Source: Bacteroidota bacterium (lineage in GTDB: Bacteria; Bacteroidota; Bacteroidia; B-17B0; Aurantibacillaceae). Taken from it: a stretch of 64,000 nucleotides of DNA. Shown piece by piece: positions 6,958 through 16,327 of this stretch (its first letter is position 1; every line of letters begins with the position of its first letter). The stretch covers positions 1 to 64,000 of the forward strand of contig JAJONO010000022.1 in the NCBI GenBank assembly GCA_021323535.1, written 5' to 3'. The notes under the pieces are model-generated. The model saw only the letters and a program-made list of their open reading frames with translations. It did not search any database and was not told the DNA's origin. A program made the translations under genes and the position numbers.

Positions 6958-9117
6958 CTACTCTTTCTCGTCGGTTTCGTCCTTTTTAAAGATACCGGTA
7001 AGTTTTTCGGTAACATGTTTTATTTTTTCGATACGCTGCTCAATAACGGTGGTGGTCATATCACTGATACGGCCATCGTGTAAAGTTTTACTGATCTCCG
7101 GATAGAATACCGAGAAGCTTGTGAATTCATTGTTCTTGTTAAGGGTTTTAGCCATATCATCCACATGAAAATCGTAGCTTACAGTTTGTTTCCTTGCACT
7201 TAATAAAATGAAAAGATCGTTTTCTTTCGGAGTTTGTACAGGCGAAAAATGTTCGAAATTTTTCTCTTCTACATAATTATAAAAAGCCCTTTTCTTATCG
7301 TTGATCACAATACAGAAATCGTTGAGGGTATCCGCTGTTCCATGAATGTACACATCGTGACCGATCTGTTTAAGAAGAATATTTATTTTGGCGCAGATCC
7401 TGAAAAAACCGTTTTCGAGTTCGGCATTGGGAGAAAGAACAACAACAACCCTGTGAAATGAATTAATGGGTTGAAGTATTTTTGAAATGATAACGCACTG
7501 TTTTGTCTTGCTGAGAAGATTATCGGCAATGGTCCCGAAGATAATGTTGGAAGTTCCCTGTTGCGCCTTATAACTGATTAAAATATCGGTGATGTTGTAG
7601 GCTTTGGCTGTACGCGCAATTCCATCCACAATGCTAAGATCCACTTTTTTTAAGATCTCCACTTTTTTATCTCCACTCGCAATCTGTTCTGCTGCGCCTT
7701 CAATTACTTTTCTGACAACGTTTATTTTTTCATCGGCGTCAACATCATCTTCAACAATCGATAAAGGATAAATAGGTTCGGTAGATTTATCATCCTTGAT
7801 CAGAAGCGCGAAGTCGATTAATCGCTGAATGTTCTCAGGATTACTTACAGGAATTAAAATGCGTTCGTTCTTGTCGGCTCCTTTTCTTATGACTTCTTTT
7901 TCCTGAACCGCAATTTTACGCGCCGCTCTTTCGCTAACGAATGAACTCACGAGGCAGGAAATAAGAATGAGGATTATTGTTCCGTTGATCACATTCTGAT
8001 CGAACAAACCAATATCAAATCCTACTTTAATTACAGCGAGAGTTGCAGCGGCATGCGATACGCTTAACCCGAAAATAATGTTACGCTCCCATTTGTTGTA
8101 TTTGTAGATGAGGGCAGTGAGATATGCGGCCAGGTATTTTGTAACAATACCTACAACACTTAAAACACCCGCAAATACAAGAGCGTTCCCTCCTTTGAAA
8201 AACAATCTCAGATCAACAAGCATGCCCGCGCTGATGAGAAAGAATGGAATAAATAATGTATTACCAATAAACACAATGCGGTTCATGAGAATGCTGTTGT
8301 TGGGAATAACTTTATTCAATCCTAATCCTGCAAGAAACGCTCCGATGATAGGTTCAACTCCGGCGAGTTCACTCAGAAATCCTGAAATGAAGACCACTGC
8401 TAAAACGTAAATGTATTGTGAGCTGGCTTGTGATTCAATGTTCCTGAAAAACCAGCGGCTTATTTTTGGTAAGAGATAAAGCGTGGCAAAAAGTAATAAC
8501 GATAAAGAGATAATGACGCGCATCCAGAAGATGCCGTTGATTTCGCCGGTAACAACATTTGTGATAACACCAAGGAGAATAAGAACGGCAGAATCGGTAA
8601 TAATGGTTCCGCCAAAAGTAATTTGTACGGCGCGATTCTTTACAATTCCCATATTACTCACGATGGGGTAACTTAGCAATGTATGCGTGCTGAACATACT
8701 TGCCAATAATACAGAGGACCACAACGAAAAATGAAATACATAAATGCAAACAAAATAACCGATGGTTATAGGCACAAGAAACGTAAGCGCTCCAAAGACG
8801 ATGCTTTTGTTACGGTTGTGCCGGAACTCATGCATGTCTATTTCAAGACCCGCAAGGAACATGATGTAAAGCAGGCCGGTTTTGGAAAGTAATTCAAAAC
8901 TATTGGTGGATTCAATGATGTGGAGCGAGTTTGGACCAATGATAATTCCCGCAAGAATAAGCCCAATGATTCCTGGGATCCGGAATCTCCTGAATAAAAG
9001 CGGCGAAAATAAAATGATAAGAAGTGTAACTGCCAGAATCAACACCGGGTTTTTTACCGGGAGATAATTATTTAGAAAATCCTGTAGCCTTGAAAAATAG
9101 TTGTAAACTACATCCAT
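6958..9117 (-). CDS. CPA2-family cation/proton antiporter with a C-terminal cytosolic domain
   Basis: About 719 residues. Roughly twelve membrane helices fill the first 400 residues, with family landmarks RFRIPGIIGLILAGIIIGP, TGLLYIMFLAGLEIDM and EPIIGAFLAGLGLNKV, typical of the KefB/NapA-like CPA2 group that exchanges Na+ or K+ for protons. The C-terminal 300 residues (from about 430: ERILIPVSNPENIQRLIDFA) resemble tandem universal-stress-protein domains, a common regulatory tail in Bacteroidota. The open frame extends to 9171, but the ATG at 9117 lies 4 bases after the stop of the preceding gene and starts a better N-terminus (MDVVYNYFSRLQ). Confidence 0.85.
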   Translation of the reverse strand: MDVVYNYFSRLQDFLNNYLPVKNPVLILAVTLLIILFSPLLFRRFRIPGIIGLILAGIIIGPNSLHIIESTNSFELLSKTGLLYIMFLAGLEIDMHEFRHNRNKSIVFGALTFLVPITIGYFVCIYVFHFSLWSSVLLASMFSTHTLLSYPIVSNMGIVKNRAVQITFGGTIITDSAVLILLGVITNVVTGEINGIFWMRVIISLSLLLFATLYLLPKISRWFFRNIESQASSQYIYVLAVVFISGFLSELAGVEPIIGAFLAGLGLNKVIPNNSILMNRIVFIGNTLFIPFFLISAGMLVDLRLFFKGGNALVFAGVLSVVGIVTKYLAAYLTALIYKYNKWERNIIFGLSVSHAAATLAVIKVGFDIGLFDQNVINGTIILILISCLVSSFVSERAARKIAVQEKEVIRKGADKNERILIPVSNPENIQRLIDFALLIKDDKSTEPIYPLSIVEDDVDADEKINVVRKVIEGAAEQIASGDKKVEILKKVDLSIVDGIARTAKAYNITDILISYKAQQGTSNIIFGTIADNLLSKTKQCVIISKILQPINSFHRVVVVLSPNAELENGFFRICAKINILLKQIGHDVYIHGTADTLNDFCIVINDKKRAFYNYVEEKNFEHFSPVQTPKENDLFILLSARKQTVSYDFHVDDMAKTLNKNNEFTSFSVFYPEISKTLHDGRISDMTTTVIEQRIEKIKHVTEKLTGIFKKDETDEKE

Positions 9118-9121
9118 AAAA

Positions 9122-9814
9122 TTAATTTTCCGGATCGTCAGTATCCAGCACATATCTGCTGCGTGTACCACTGAAAATCTTATAAATGGAAGGAACCTTT
9201 AGATTATACCTGACTCCGAAAGTAAAACAAACATCCATAATGTTAAGATTTTTTCCTTCCGAAAATCCTATACGCATTTTGTAGTCGAGGAAAAAACTTA
9301 CTGGCTTAATAAAATATTCATAACCGGTTCCTACGTTTAGTCCAACCCAATTGGTGCTTATAACAGCGTTCCTTGGATGTTTCTCCGAAAGGTTAAGAAA
9401 ATCGTTTCTGCCTGTAAAATATCCGCTGAACATGTTATAGCTCAGCCCTGCAATGGGATAAAAATAGGCATGTGTTTTTTTAAACCGTGCAATCACATGA
9501 ATGTTCGCTTCAATGGTATTGGCCTTAATGTCATACCATGTTGGCGCAATGTTAATTGTTTTGTAATGTGTATACTCCAGGCTGAGCCTTGCTATTTTTT
9601 TACCTCCATAAACAGCGGCAAAAGTATAACCTGTTGCGTCGTTGTTTTCTTTTACGTTGCGATTAAGATAAAGCACGCTCCTGGTAAGTCCGGCGCTTAT
9701 TCCGAAATTGGTTGTTTTTGGATACGCTTTTTTTACTGGTTTAATGACACGGGTTTGTGAGGGGGACAAAACAGACAATAATAAAAACGCGATGATGTAG
9801 AAAAGCGATTTCAT
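9122..9814 (-). CDS. Outer-membrane beta-barrel-like protein
   Basis: About 230 residues starting MKSLFYIIAFLLLSVLSPSQ, a signal peptide cleaved before Q-T-R. The rest is made of alternating strands with aromatic belts (YTFAAVYGGKKIARLSLEYT, FYPIAGLSYNMFSGY, GLNVGTGYEYFIKPVSFFLD, FTFGVRYNL), as in small outer-membrane barrels. An upstream in-frame ATG at 9868 exists but adds a charged, non-signal segment. The stop is 4 bases before the antiporter start, so the two probably form an operon driven by the -7 box at 9880-9887. Function unknown. Confidence 0.68.
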   Translation of the reverse strand: MKSLFYIIAFLLLSVLSPSQTRVIKPVKKAYPKTTNFGISAGLTRSVLYLNRNVKENNDATGYTFAAVYGGKKIARLSLEYTHYKTINIAPTWYDIKANTIEANIHVIARFKKTHAYFYPIAGLSYNMFSGYFTGRNDFLNLSEKHPRNAVISTNWVGLNVGTGYEYFIKPVSFFLDYKMRIGFSEGKNLNIMDVCFTFGVRYNLKVPSIYKIFSGTRSRYVLDTDDPEN

Positions 9815-9879
9815 TTGGTTGAATTTTAATTGTTTTAATGATCTGCCCACTGGAGATTGGATGAGCATTTCAAGTATTA

Positions 9880-9887
9880 CAAAGGTA
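9880..9887 (-). promoter_or_regulatory. -7 promoter box (TACCTTTG)
   Basis: TACCTTTG on the minus strand matches TAnnTTTG. Transcription would start near 9873 and give a leader of about 60 bases before the ATG at 9814. Confidence 0.4.
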
Positions 9888-9942
9888 GCTTAATTTTTGT
9901 TAAAGCAGAATATTACTTAGAAAGTATGTTTAAATTTAACTG

Positions 9943-10608
9943 ATGAAACAATTCTTAATAATGGCACTTCTGGTTCTTGGAGGGACGAGTTTTTCCCAGA
10001 CGGTAACCTCACAAAACCCTTTAACAAAGCCCGAACATGCCTCCCTGATCCAGTTTTCAGGAGTTGTGCTCGATCAGGACAGCCTTACCCCCATACCCTT
10101 TGTTTCTATCCTTATTAAAGGCACGCAACGTGGCGCTGTTTCAGATTTCTATGGTTTTTTTAGCCTGGTGGTAAACCCCGGCGATGAACTCGAATTTTAT
10201 TCCCTGAGCCATAAGAACCGGACCTATAAAATTGCCGATACACTTAAACAGAAATATTATTACGCTATCCAGGTTCTTACAAAAGATACAGTACAACTCG
10301 ACCAGGTAACAGTTTACCCCTGGCCAACAAAGGAGGAATTTAAACGTGCCTTCATGTCCCTCGATCTTAACGATACTGATATTGACCGTGCAGATAAAAA
10401 CCTGAAGAGTGAAGCAAGGACCTATCTTGAAAGAAACCAGACTGCGAGCGCTTCCGAAAATTATAAATACGCTATGCAGGCTTATTACACCAAGGTTTAT
10501 TCGGTGGGACAATCGCCCAGTATATCTCTCCTGAACCCAATCGCCTGGGCTCAATTCATTGATGCCTGGAGAAAAGGTAAATACAGTAAAAAGAAGAAGG
10601 ATAAATAA
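9943..10608 (+). CDS. Secreted protein with carboxypeptidase-regulatory-like domain
   Basis: 221 residues. Signal peptide MKQFLIMALLVLGGTSFSQ, then a CarboxypepD_reg-like beta-sandwich at about 36-100 (GVVLDQDSLTPIPFVSILIK, GAVSDFYGFFSLVV) of the kind found in front of Bacteroidota outer-membrane receptors, but here without any barrel. The C-terminal half is helical and ends in a lysine-rich tail (KGKYSKKKKDK). Stand-alone proteins like this are common and uncharacterised in the phylum; a periplasmic or outer-membrane-associated location is likely. It is divergent from the barrel/antiporter pair. Confidence 0.72.
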   Translation: MKQFLIMALLVLGGTSFSQTVTSQNPLTKPEHASLIQFSGVVLDQDSLTPIPFVSILIKGTQRGAVSDFYGFFSLVVNPGDELEFYSLSHKNRTYKIADTLKQKYYYAIQVLTKDTVQLDQVTVYPWPTKEEFKRAFMSLDLNDTDIDRADKNLKSEARTYLERNQTASASENYKYAMQAYYTKVYSVGQSPSISLLNPIAWAQFIDAWRKGKYSKKKKDK

Positions 10609-10808
10609 TCCCGGATATTACCACGAAGTTTTTTTATCACTGAGAAGCAGAGAAACAAAGGTGTTTTTGGTTATAGATTGTCAATGACAATCGGATTCAT
10701 GCGAAATACTTTTGCGTTTGGATGATTCGGGCCTAAGTGGAGTTCAACACGTATATGCAGGTATTTTGAAATACAAACGATCCAGGCTTGATTGCACGGG
10801 AAAATTGG

Positions 10809-11099
10809 TTATCCTTTAGAACCGAATTTTTTCTTGCTCTTCCGTAATTGTTTTCTGGCCATACGTTTCTGGCGGCGCATTTCTTTACGGTCGCCTTTGG
10901 CCATTCGCGCGCTGATCTTTTTCTTGCCTTTTTGTTTAAGATAAGGATTATAAGCTTCGCGGTTTGGTTTCCACCAGCGCCACATACGTTTACGCTCCTT
11001 TTTTTGTTTGAACATTTCATTGTTCACCTGCGCGTTTGCGGTTTCGGTAAAACATAACAAGCCAAATAAAAGCAAAAATATTCTGAGGATAGATCTCAT
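10809..11099 (-). CDS. Small secreted, strongly basic protein
   Basis: 96 residues. A signal peptide (MRSILRIFLLLFGLLCFTE ... ANAQ) is followed by a mature part of about 70 residues dominated by K and R (MWRWWKPNREAYNPYLKQKG, MAKGDRKEMRRQKRMARKQL). No known domain. The clean signal peptide and the coding-like N-P-Y-L region argue that it is real. The charge suggests interaction with nucleic acid or anionic envelope polymers, which is inference. Confidence 0.6.
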   Translation of the reverse strand: MRSILRIFLLLFGLLCFTETANAQVNNEMFKQKKERKRMWRWWKPNREAYNPYLKQKGKKKISARMAKGDRKEMRRQKRMARKQLRKSKKKFGSKG

Positions 11100-11177
11100 C
11101 GGTACAAATAACGAAAATTTAGTGCCGGGGTTACGTGTGGTTATTAAGGAATTATTAACGACAATTTCTTTAAAAAC

Positions 11178-11687
11178 CTACTTCGGGGCCTTGTAAAGCG
11201 GAACGGTACTGCAGGGCTCGCCGTACATGATGCTTTTTACAACAGGTTTAAGAAGATTAGTGATATGGATATAAGCGTTGGATGGAACAGGGTCGTCGCC
11301 ACAGCCTTTTATGACAATGCGCGCGTCCTTGTATTTGGAAACATCGAGTGCAGCCAATTTTTCCGCGAATAATAAATTTTCCATATCCTGTAAAGATCCG
11401 AACACTATTTTTTTCGCGTAAGGTTCGAGGGCGAGGGATAGCAGCATATAGGCCCAGGTGGGAACAATAGCGTCGTTACTACAGGTTAAAGCAACAAGTT
11501 TGTCTTTATATACCGACCAGTCGTTGGTTTTGATAAAATCGCGGAGATCTTTTTCTTTCAGAATAAGTTCGTGGAAAAGCAGTGGCTTAATATCGAACAA
11601 AACACGCTCGCCTTCAGTTTTAAATTCGCTGAGGTCAATGGTAATTAAACCGCTGTTTGCTACTTTATTTATGATTTCGTTTTCCAT
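11178..11687 (-). CDS. DUF2480 family protein
   Basis: 169 residues matching the Bacteroidota-specific DUF2480 family in length and wording (LITIDLSEFKTEGERVLFDI, TCSNDAIVPTWAYMLL, VIKGCGDDPVPSNAYIHITN). Two cysteines in C-S-N-D and G-C-G-D-D contexts are notable. It is the last gene of the SUF run, separated from the DUF59 gene only by an inverted repeat, which suggests a role linked to iron-sulfur assembly; that link is inference from position, although this gene is often found there in the phylum. Confidence 0.78.
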   Translation of the reverse strand: MENEIINKVANSGLITIDLSEFKTEGERVLFDIKPLLFHELILKEKDLRDFIKTNDWSVYKDKLVALTCSNDAIVPTWAYMLLSLALEPYAKKIVFGSLQDMENLLFAEKLAALDVSKYKDARIVIKGCGDDPVPSNAYIHITNLLKPVVKSIMYGEPCSTVPLYKAPK

Positions 11688-11701
11688 TCCGTTAATTTTT
11701 C

Positions 11702-11763
11702 AGCCACAGATTACACAGATTTTTGCGGATTTATATCTGTGTTAATCTGCTAAATCTGCGGCT
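11702..11763. repeat. AGCCRCAGATT inverted repeat, copy 1
   Basis: AGCCACAGATTACACAGAT (from 11702) pairs with ATCTGTGTTAATCTG and AATCTGCGGCT (to 11763). The same phrase family recurs at 45722-45791. It sits between two genes of the SUF operon and may act as a terminator, an attenuator or a mobile palindrome. Confidence 0.7.
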
Positions 11764-11777
11764 TTAAATATTTAGAG

Positions 11778-12107
11778 TTACATAAATCCTAATTCGAGTT
11801 GTGCCACTTCACTCATCATTTCTTTTTCCCAGGGCGGCTCGAAAGTTAATTTCAGATCTACAGAATTAATTCCGGGGACTAATTGCAATTTGTTTTTTAT
11901 ATCGGCAGGTAACGATTCTGCAACAGGACAATTAGGAGATGTAAGTGTCATCACCACTTTTAAATCATTGGTTTCATTAAGATCGAGCTCATATATCAAA
12001 CCAAGTTCCCAGATGTCTACCGGAATTTCGGGATCGAAACAGGTCTTGATCTCATCGATCACTCTCTGCATCAATTCAGTGTTCTTTGTTATTATTATTG
12101 CACTCAT
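11778..12107 (-). CDS. DUF59 / SufT-like iron-sulfur assembly protein
   Basis: 109 residues. DUF59 (MIP18/PaaD) signature is clear: VIDEIKTCFDPEIPVDIWELG, then VVMTLTSPNCPVAESLP with the conserved cysteine, and VDLKLTFEPPWEKEMMS. Members such as SufT help mature iron-sulfur proteins. The gene lies downstream of sufE within a minus-strand SUF run, as is usual in Bacteroidota. Confidence 0.85.
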   Translation of the reverse strand: MSAIIITKNTELMQRVIDEIKTCFDPEIPVDIWELGLIYELDLNETNDLKVVMTLTSPNCPVAESLPADIKNKLQLVPGINSVDLKLTFEPPWEKEMMSEVAQLELGFM

Positions 12108-12148
12108 TACGAGAATAGTTTAAAGTTGTTTAAATTGTTTAAAGTGGT

Positions 12149-12544
12149 TTAACAGCCACTTATTTTATACTTATTTCCTGTGATTCCTGAATTTTTTAGA
12201 TGTGTAATCAAATTACTCAGCTTTACAGACACAGTTCTACATTTATTGTAGAACAAATCAAAAGTTACATCATCAATTAAATTCCGATTTTTACACCTAT
12301 GGATCTGAGATCGTAATTCGCCGCAAGATGCTTTTGATATAAATAAAAACTGGATAAATTCTTTATTACCTCCTCTTTCGAACCCTTCAGCAATATTATC
12401 TGCAATTGATCCTACTGACCTAAGCATTTGATCTCTTAAAGAAAAATAGCGTTGTATATTACTTTGTTCTACCAATTCAAAAACTTCCTTATCGAGTTGT
12501 ATTGCGAGTTGCCAGCATTCAAGGCTTTCAAAATTTTTTGCCAT
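12149..12544 (-). CDS. Four-helix-bundle protein (23S rRNA intervening-sequence protein family)
   Basis: 131 residues of the S23/IVP four-helix-bundle family: the opening FESLECWQLAIQLDKEVFEL, then LRDQMLRSVGSIADNIAEGF and FLFISKASCGELRSQIHRC are hallmark segments. These proteins are often encoded within 23S rRNA intervening sequences or scattered singly in Bacteroidota; they have a pentameric fold and no settled function. Its place between sufE and the DUF59 gene, with AT-rich flanks on both sides, looks like an insertion into the SUF operon. Confidence 0.85.
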   Translation of the reverse strand: MAKNFESLECWQLAIQLDKEVFELVEQSNIQRYFSLRDQMLRSVGSIADNIAEGFERGGNKEFIQFLFISKASCGELRSQIHRCKNRNLIDDVTFDLFYNKCRTVSVKLSNLITHLKNSGITGNKYKISGC

Positions 12545-12600
12545 TTTTAGTAGCTAAAATACTGCTCGCTTTTAAACCATTTTTATCTATTTAACCAATT

Positions 12601-13017
12601 TTAAACTAACTTAACTGCATCCATCTTCATCCTGTTTATCATGCTCACTAATCCATTCGCTCGGGTAGGGGAGAGATGCTCTTTTAATCCTATTTTATCT
12701 ATAAATTCTAATTTTGCTTCTATAATTTCTTTTGCGGTGTGATCGCTCAACACCCTTATCATTAAAGCTACCATCCCTTTTGTGATGATGGCGTCGCTAT
12801 CTGCAGTAAAAATAATTTTATCACCTTGTTTTTCCGAGTGAAGCCATACCCGGCTCTGGCAACCCTGGATAATATTTTCGTCTGTTTTATATTCTTCTTT
12901 AATTTTCGGCAATGATTTTCCAAGATCGATTAAGTGCTCGTATTTTCCTTCCCAGTCGTCGCCAAACAGTTCAAATTCTTCAGTTATTTCGTTTTCTATG
13001 CCCAAGATCTCAGTCAT
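12601..13017 (-). CDS. sufE: Cysteine desulfuration protein SufE
   Basis: SufE takes persulfide sulfur from SufS and passes it to the SufBCD scaffold. The 138-residue product has the acceptor cysteine at residue 53 in QGCQSRVWLHSE, followed by the usual IIFTADSDAIITKGMVALMI segment. It follows sufS by 32 bases in the same direction. Confidence 0.92.
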   Translation of the reverse strand: MTEILGIENEITEEFELFGDDWEGKYEHLIDLGKSLPKIKEEYKTDENIIQGCQSRVWLHSEKQGDKIIFTADSDAIITKGMVALMIRVLSDHTAKEIIEAKLEFIDKIGLKEHLSPTRANGLVSMINRMKMDAVKLV

Positions 13018-13049
13018 TTATCCTTTGTCATTAGTCGTAAGTCCAGTGA

Positions 13050-14291
13050 CTATTTTAACATCGTAATTACTTTCTTTAATTTCTCAATAAAAAAATCAAT
13101 CTCACTTTTTGTATTATAAATCCCGAAAGAAATTCTCACTGTTCCCGGAACACATAATAAATTCATTAAAGGTTGGGTGCAATGGTGGCCGGTTCTTACA
13201 GCAATGCCATATTTATCCAACAAAGTTCCCACATCAAAAGGATGGGTGTCTTTTACATTGAAAGAAATTACCGCCGCTTTCTCTTTGCTCTTTCCATACA
13301 CGATCACCTCAGGAATTTCGGCAAGTTTGTCCTGTGCATAATTCACCAGTTCCGTTTCATATTGATGAATTTTTTCTATTCCGAATCTGTTCAGGTAATT
13401 AATTGCCGTGGCAAATCCGATGACACCTTCAATGTTTGGAGTTCCGGGTTCAAAGCGTAAAGCGCCTTCGGCATATTCTGTTTTTTCGAAAGTCACCGTT
13501 TTAATAGTTCCACCACCGGGTTTAGTTGTTGGCAATTGTTTGAGCCATTTATCGCTCATATATAAAATGCCTGTTCCGGTTGGACCGTAAATTTTATGGG
13601 CACTGCAGACGAAAAAATCGACATCGAGTTTTTCAAGATCCACTTTCATGTGTGGCGCCGATTGTGCCCCATCAATAACCACAATCAGATTGTGTTTTTT
13701 TGCAAGCGTTTTTATTTTATCGAGATCTGTTATCAACCCAAGGGTATTAGAAACGTGGGCAACGGAGATCAGTTTTGTTTTTGGTGTAATTAAATTTTCA
13801 AGAGCTGAATAATCGAGCGAATGATCATCTTTTAAAGGAATCACTTTCAGTTTTCCGCTATTTCTTTCTGCCCATAATTGCCAGGTAAGAATATTGGAAT
13901 GATGTTCGTAAGAAGATAAAATAATTTCATCTCCCGGCCTTAAAACAGATTGTGTTAATCCGTTCGATAAAATGTTGAGAGAATCGGTTGTGCCAGCTGT
14001 AAAAATGATCTGCTGATCGTTCTTAATATTAAAATGTGACGCGATGGTTTTTCTCGCTGTTTCAAACGCCTCTGTAGCTTCGCGGCTAAGGGTGTGAACA
14101 CCGCGGTGAATATTTGAATTCGTATTTGAATAATAATGGCTGATAGCGTCAACGACCTGTTTAGGTTTTTGAGTAGTGGCACCATTATCAAAATACACAA
14201 GAGGATAATTGTTGATCCTACGGCTTAAGATCGGAAAATCGGCCCTGATAGATTCAATATCCAAAATATGTGTTTCTTCTTTCAATAACAT
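13050..14291 (-). CDS. sufS: Cysteine desulfurase SufS
   Basis: 413 residues of the class V aminotransferase fold. SufS converts L-cysteine to alanine and forms an enzyme persulfide. The PLP lysine is K233 in CSAHKIYGPTGTGILY and the persulfide cysteine is C371 in RTGHHCTQPLM, the group II desulfurase context. The N-terminal DFPILSRRINNYPLVYFDNG is typical. Start ATG lies 3 bases after the sufD stop, showing tight operon coupling. Confidence 0.95.
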   Translation of the reverse strand: MLLKEETHILDIESIRADFPILSRRINNYPLVYFDNGATTQKPKQVVDAISHYYSNTNSNIHRGVHTLSREATEAFETARKTIASHFNIKNDQQIIFTAGTTDSLNILSNGLTQSVLRPGDEIILSSYEHHSNILTWQLWAERNSGKLKVIPLKDDHSLDYSALENLITPKTKLISVAHVSNTLGLITDLDKIKTLAKKHNLIVVIDGAQSAPHMKVDLEKLDVDFFVCSAHKIYGPTGTGILYMSDKWLKQLPTTKPGGGTIKTVTFEKTEYAEGALRFEPGTPNIEGVIGFATAINYLNRFGIEKIHQYETELVNYAQDKLAEIPEVIVYGKSKEKAAVISFNVKDTHPFDVGTLLDKYGIAVRTGHHCTQPLMNLLCVPGTVRISFGIYNTKSEIDFFIEKLKKVITMLK

Positions 14292-14294
14292 CTG

Positions 14295-15563
14295 TTAAAA
14301 TCCCAATCGTTTCTCCACGTATTCTTTTACACTGTCCACTTCGAGTTTATTGATTACTTCACCGGCAAAAGCATTCAACAGAATGCGATTCGCACTCTCC
14401 TTGCTGATACCCCTTGCATTTAGATAAAACATGGCCGATTCGTCAATTTTTCCAGTGGATGTTCCATGTGAACACTTCACATCATCGGCATAAATTTCGA
14501 GCTGGGGTTTTGTGTTAATGGTACCATCATCGCTTAACAGAATATTTTTACTGCTCTGGTAGGCATTGGTTTTCTGAGCGTCTTTTCTGACGAAAATTTT
14601 GCCGTTGAACACGCCAGTACTTTTATCATTGATAACACCTTTGTACAATTCGTTACTTTCGCAATTTGGCACCTGGTGATCCATCAAAGTATGGTTATCC
14701 ACCAACTGAGTATTGCCAGTCATAAATAAACCGTTGAGGTGGGCCTCTGAGTTTTCTCCCGCAAGAACCACGTTATGATTGTTTCTCACCAATTGTCCGC
14801 TAAGCGTAATGGTTGTGTTATCATACTTCGCATAACGCTCAACTTTTACCTGGTTGGTGTTCACTGAAAATCCGTTTTCCTTTTCATCCTGAATAGAGTA
14901 GGACGTTAGCTTTGCATTTTCCTTTACAATTTTCTCGCTTAAAAAATTGGTAAATGTTTTTCCTGTTCCAAAAGCGATTTGATGCTCAATAATGGTAGCT
15001 TCTGAATTTGCTTCCAACTCAATTATGTTTCTTGGATTAACCAATGCTTCTCCTTCGCAGGAAGAAATATAGATAACGTGTAAGGGAATCTGGAGTTGCG
15101 CGTTCTTTTCGATCTTTAAATGAAATCCTTGTCCGCTGAACGCGCTGTTCAACGCGATAAACGCGTCGCTTTCGGCATCTGCAATGGAAGCAATTTGTTT
15201 TTTGCCTTCTGCATCAAGATTGTTGAGGGAATTAATATGTAATCCTTTCAGTACAATTTTATCGCTGAGTTCGGCTGAATAATTTCCATTTACCACAACC
15301 AGTGTTACAGTATCTTCGAGTTTAAATTCATTTACAGAAGAAATGGTTTTTAATTCCTGCTTAATGTTTTTGAATTCTTTTTTCAGGATTGCATCAACGT
15401 TACAGTATTTATAATCTTCGTGTTTGTTAGTTGGAATCCCTTTATTCTCAAGATACAACATGGCATTAGTAAGAACGTTATCGGGAATAAAACCAACTTT
15501 ACCAGCCTTAGGACTGATAGCGTCAATGATTTGTTGTGCAGTATTCGTCTTCTCCGCAATCAT
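14295..15563 (-). CDS. sufD: Fe-S cluster assembly protein SufD
   Basis: 422 residues, the usual length for SufD, part of the SufBC2D scaffold. A right-handed beta-helix core is followed by the conserved C-terminal segment CSHGTSTGKIDESAMFYLNA and the ARGISKESANRILLNAFAGE stretch shared with SufB. Starts 2 bases after the sufC stop. Confidence 0.93.
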   Translation of the reverse strand: MIAEKTNTAQQIIDAISPKAGKVGFIPDNVLTNAMLYLENKGIPTNKHEDYKYCNVDAILKKEFKNIKQELKTISSVNEFKLEDTVTLVVVNGNYSAELSDKIVLKGLHINSLNNLDAEGKKQIASIADAESDAFIALNSAFSGQGFHLKIEKNAQLQIPLHVIYISSCEGEALVNPRNIIELEANSEATIIEHQIAFGTGKTFTNFLSEKIVKENAKLTSYSIQDEKENGFSVNTNQVKVERYAKYDNTTITLSGQLVRNNHNVVLAGENSEAHLNGLFMTGNTQLVDNHTLMDHQVPNCESNELYKGVINDKSTGVFNGKIFVRKDAQKTNAYQSSKNILLSDDGTINTKPQLEIYADDVKCSHGTSTGKIDESAMFYLNARGISKESANRILLNAFAGEVINKLEVDSVKEYVEKRLGF

Positions 15564-15565
15564 AA

Positions 15566-16321
15566 TTAAATTGTTTCAAATTGTTTCTTTACCTCGTCGT
15601 AGCCTTTTGCTTCGAGTTCGAGGGCTAACTCTTTTCCGCCGCTCTTTACAATTTTTCCGTTATAAAGAATATGAACGAAATCAGGAACGATATGATCCAG
15701 TAAGCGTTGATAGTGAGTAATGACGATATAAGCGTTCTCTTTTGTTTTCAAAGTATTTACACCATTGGCAACAACGCGTAAGGCATCTATATCAAGACCT
15801 GAATCTGTTTCGTCGAGAATGGCCAGTTTTGGTTCAAGCATGGCCATTTGAAAAATTTCATTTCTTTTTTTCTCGCCACCACTGAATCCTTCATTTACAC
15901 TACGATTGGCAAGCTTACCATCGAGTTCTACCAGCTTTTGTTTTTCTTTTACAAGAGCAAGAAAATCTTTTGCTTCGACAGGACCTTTACCTTCGTAGGC
16001 ACGTTTTTCGTTGAGCGCTGTTTTTAAAAAGTTAATATTGCTAACCCCCGGAATTTCTACCGGATATTGAAATGCAAGAAATAATCCTTCTTTGGCGCGA
16101 ACATCAGGATCCATATCCAAAAGATCTTTACCATTAAATGTTACTTCACCTTCTGTTACTTCATAATCTTCTTTTCCTGCAAGTACGCTCGACAGGGTTG
16201 ATTTTCCTGAGCCGTTAGGACCCATAATCGCATGAATTTCTCCTGCTTTTACCTCGAGATTAATTCCTTTGAGAATTTCTTTTCCGTCAACCGACGCATG
16301 TAGATTTTTAATTGATATCAT
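15566..16321 (-). CDS. sufC: Fe-S cluster assembly ATPase SufC
   Basis: 251-residue ABC-type ATPase of the SUF scaffold. Walker A GPNGSGKST at residues 34-42, signature FSGGEKKRNEI near 150, Walker B KLAILDETDSGLD near 172, and the switch histidine in YIVITHYQRLL. It is separated from sufB by a glycosyltransferase gene, which breaks the normal sufB-sufC adjacency. Confidence 0.95.
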   Translation of the reverse strand: MISIKNLHASVDGKEILKGINLEVKAGEIHAIMGPNGSGKSTLSSVLAGKEDYEVTEGEVTFNGKDLLDMDPDVRAKEGLFLAFQYPVEIPGVSNINFLKTALNEKRAYEGKGPVEAKDFLALVKEKQKLVELDGKLANRSVNEGFSGGEKKRNEIFQMAMLEPKLAILDETDSGLDIDALRVVANGVNTLKTKENAYIVITHYQRLLDHIVPDFVHILYNGKIVKSGGKELALELEAKGYDEVKKQFETI

Positions 16322-16327
16322 TTGTTT

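Noticed and set aside
10701-10720. TACTTTTG box at 10707 as promoter of a small RNA
   Set aside because: It matches TAnnTTTG, but no structured RNA or terminator follows on the plus strand before the opposing gene.
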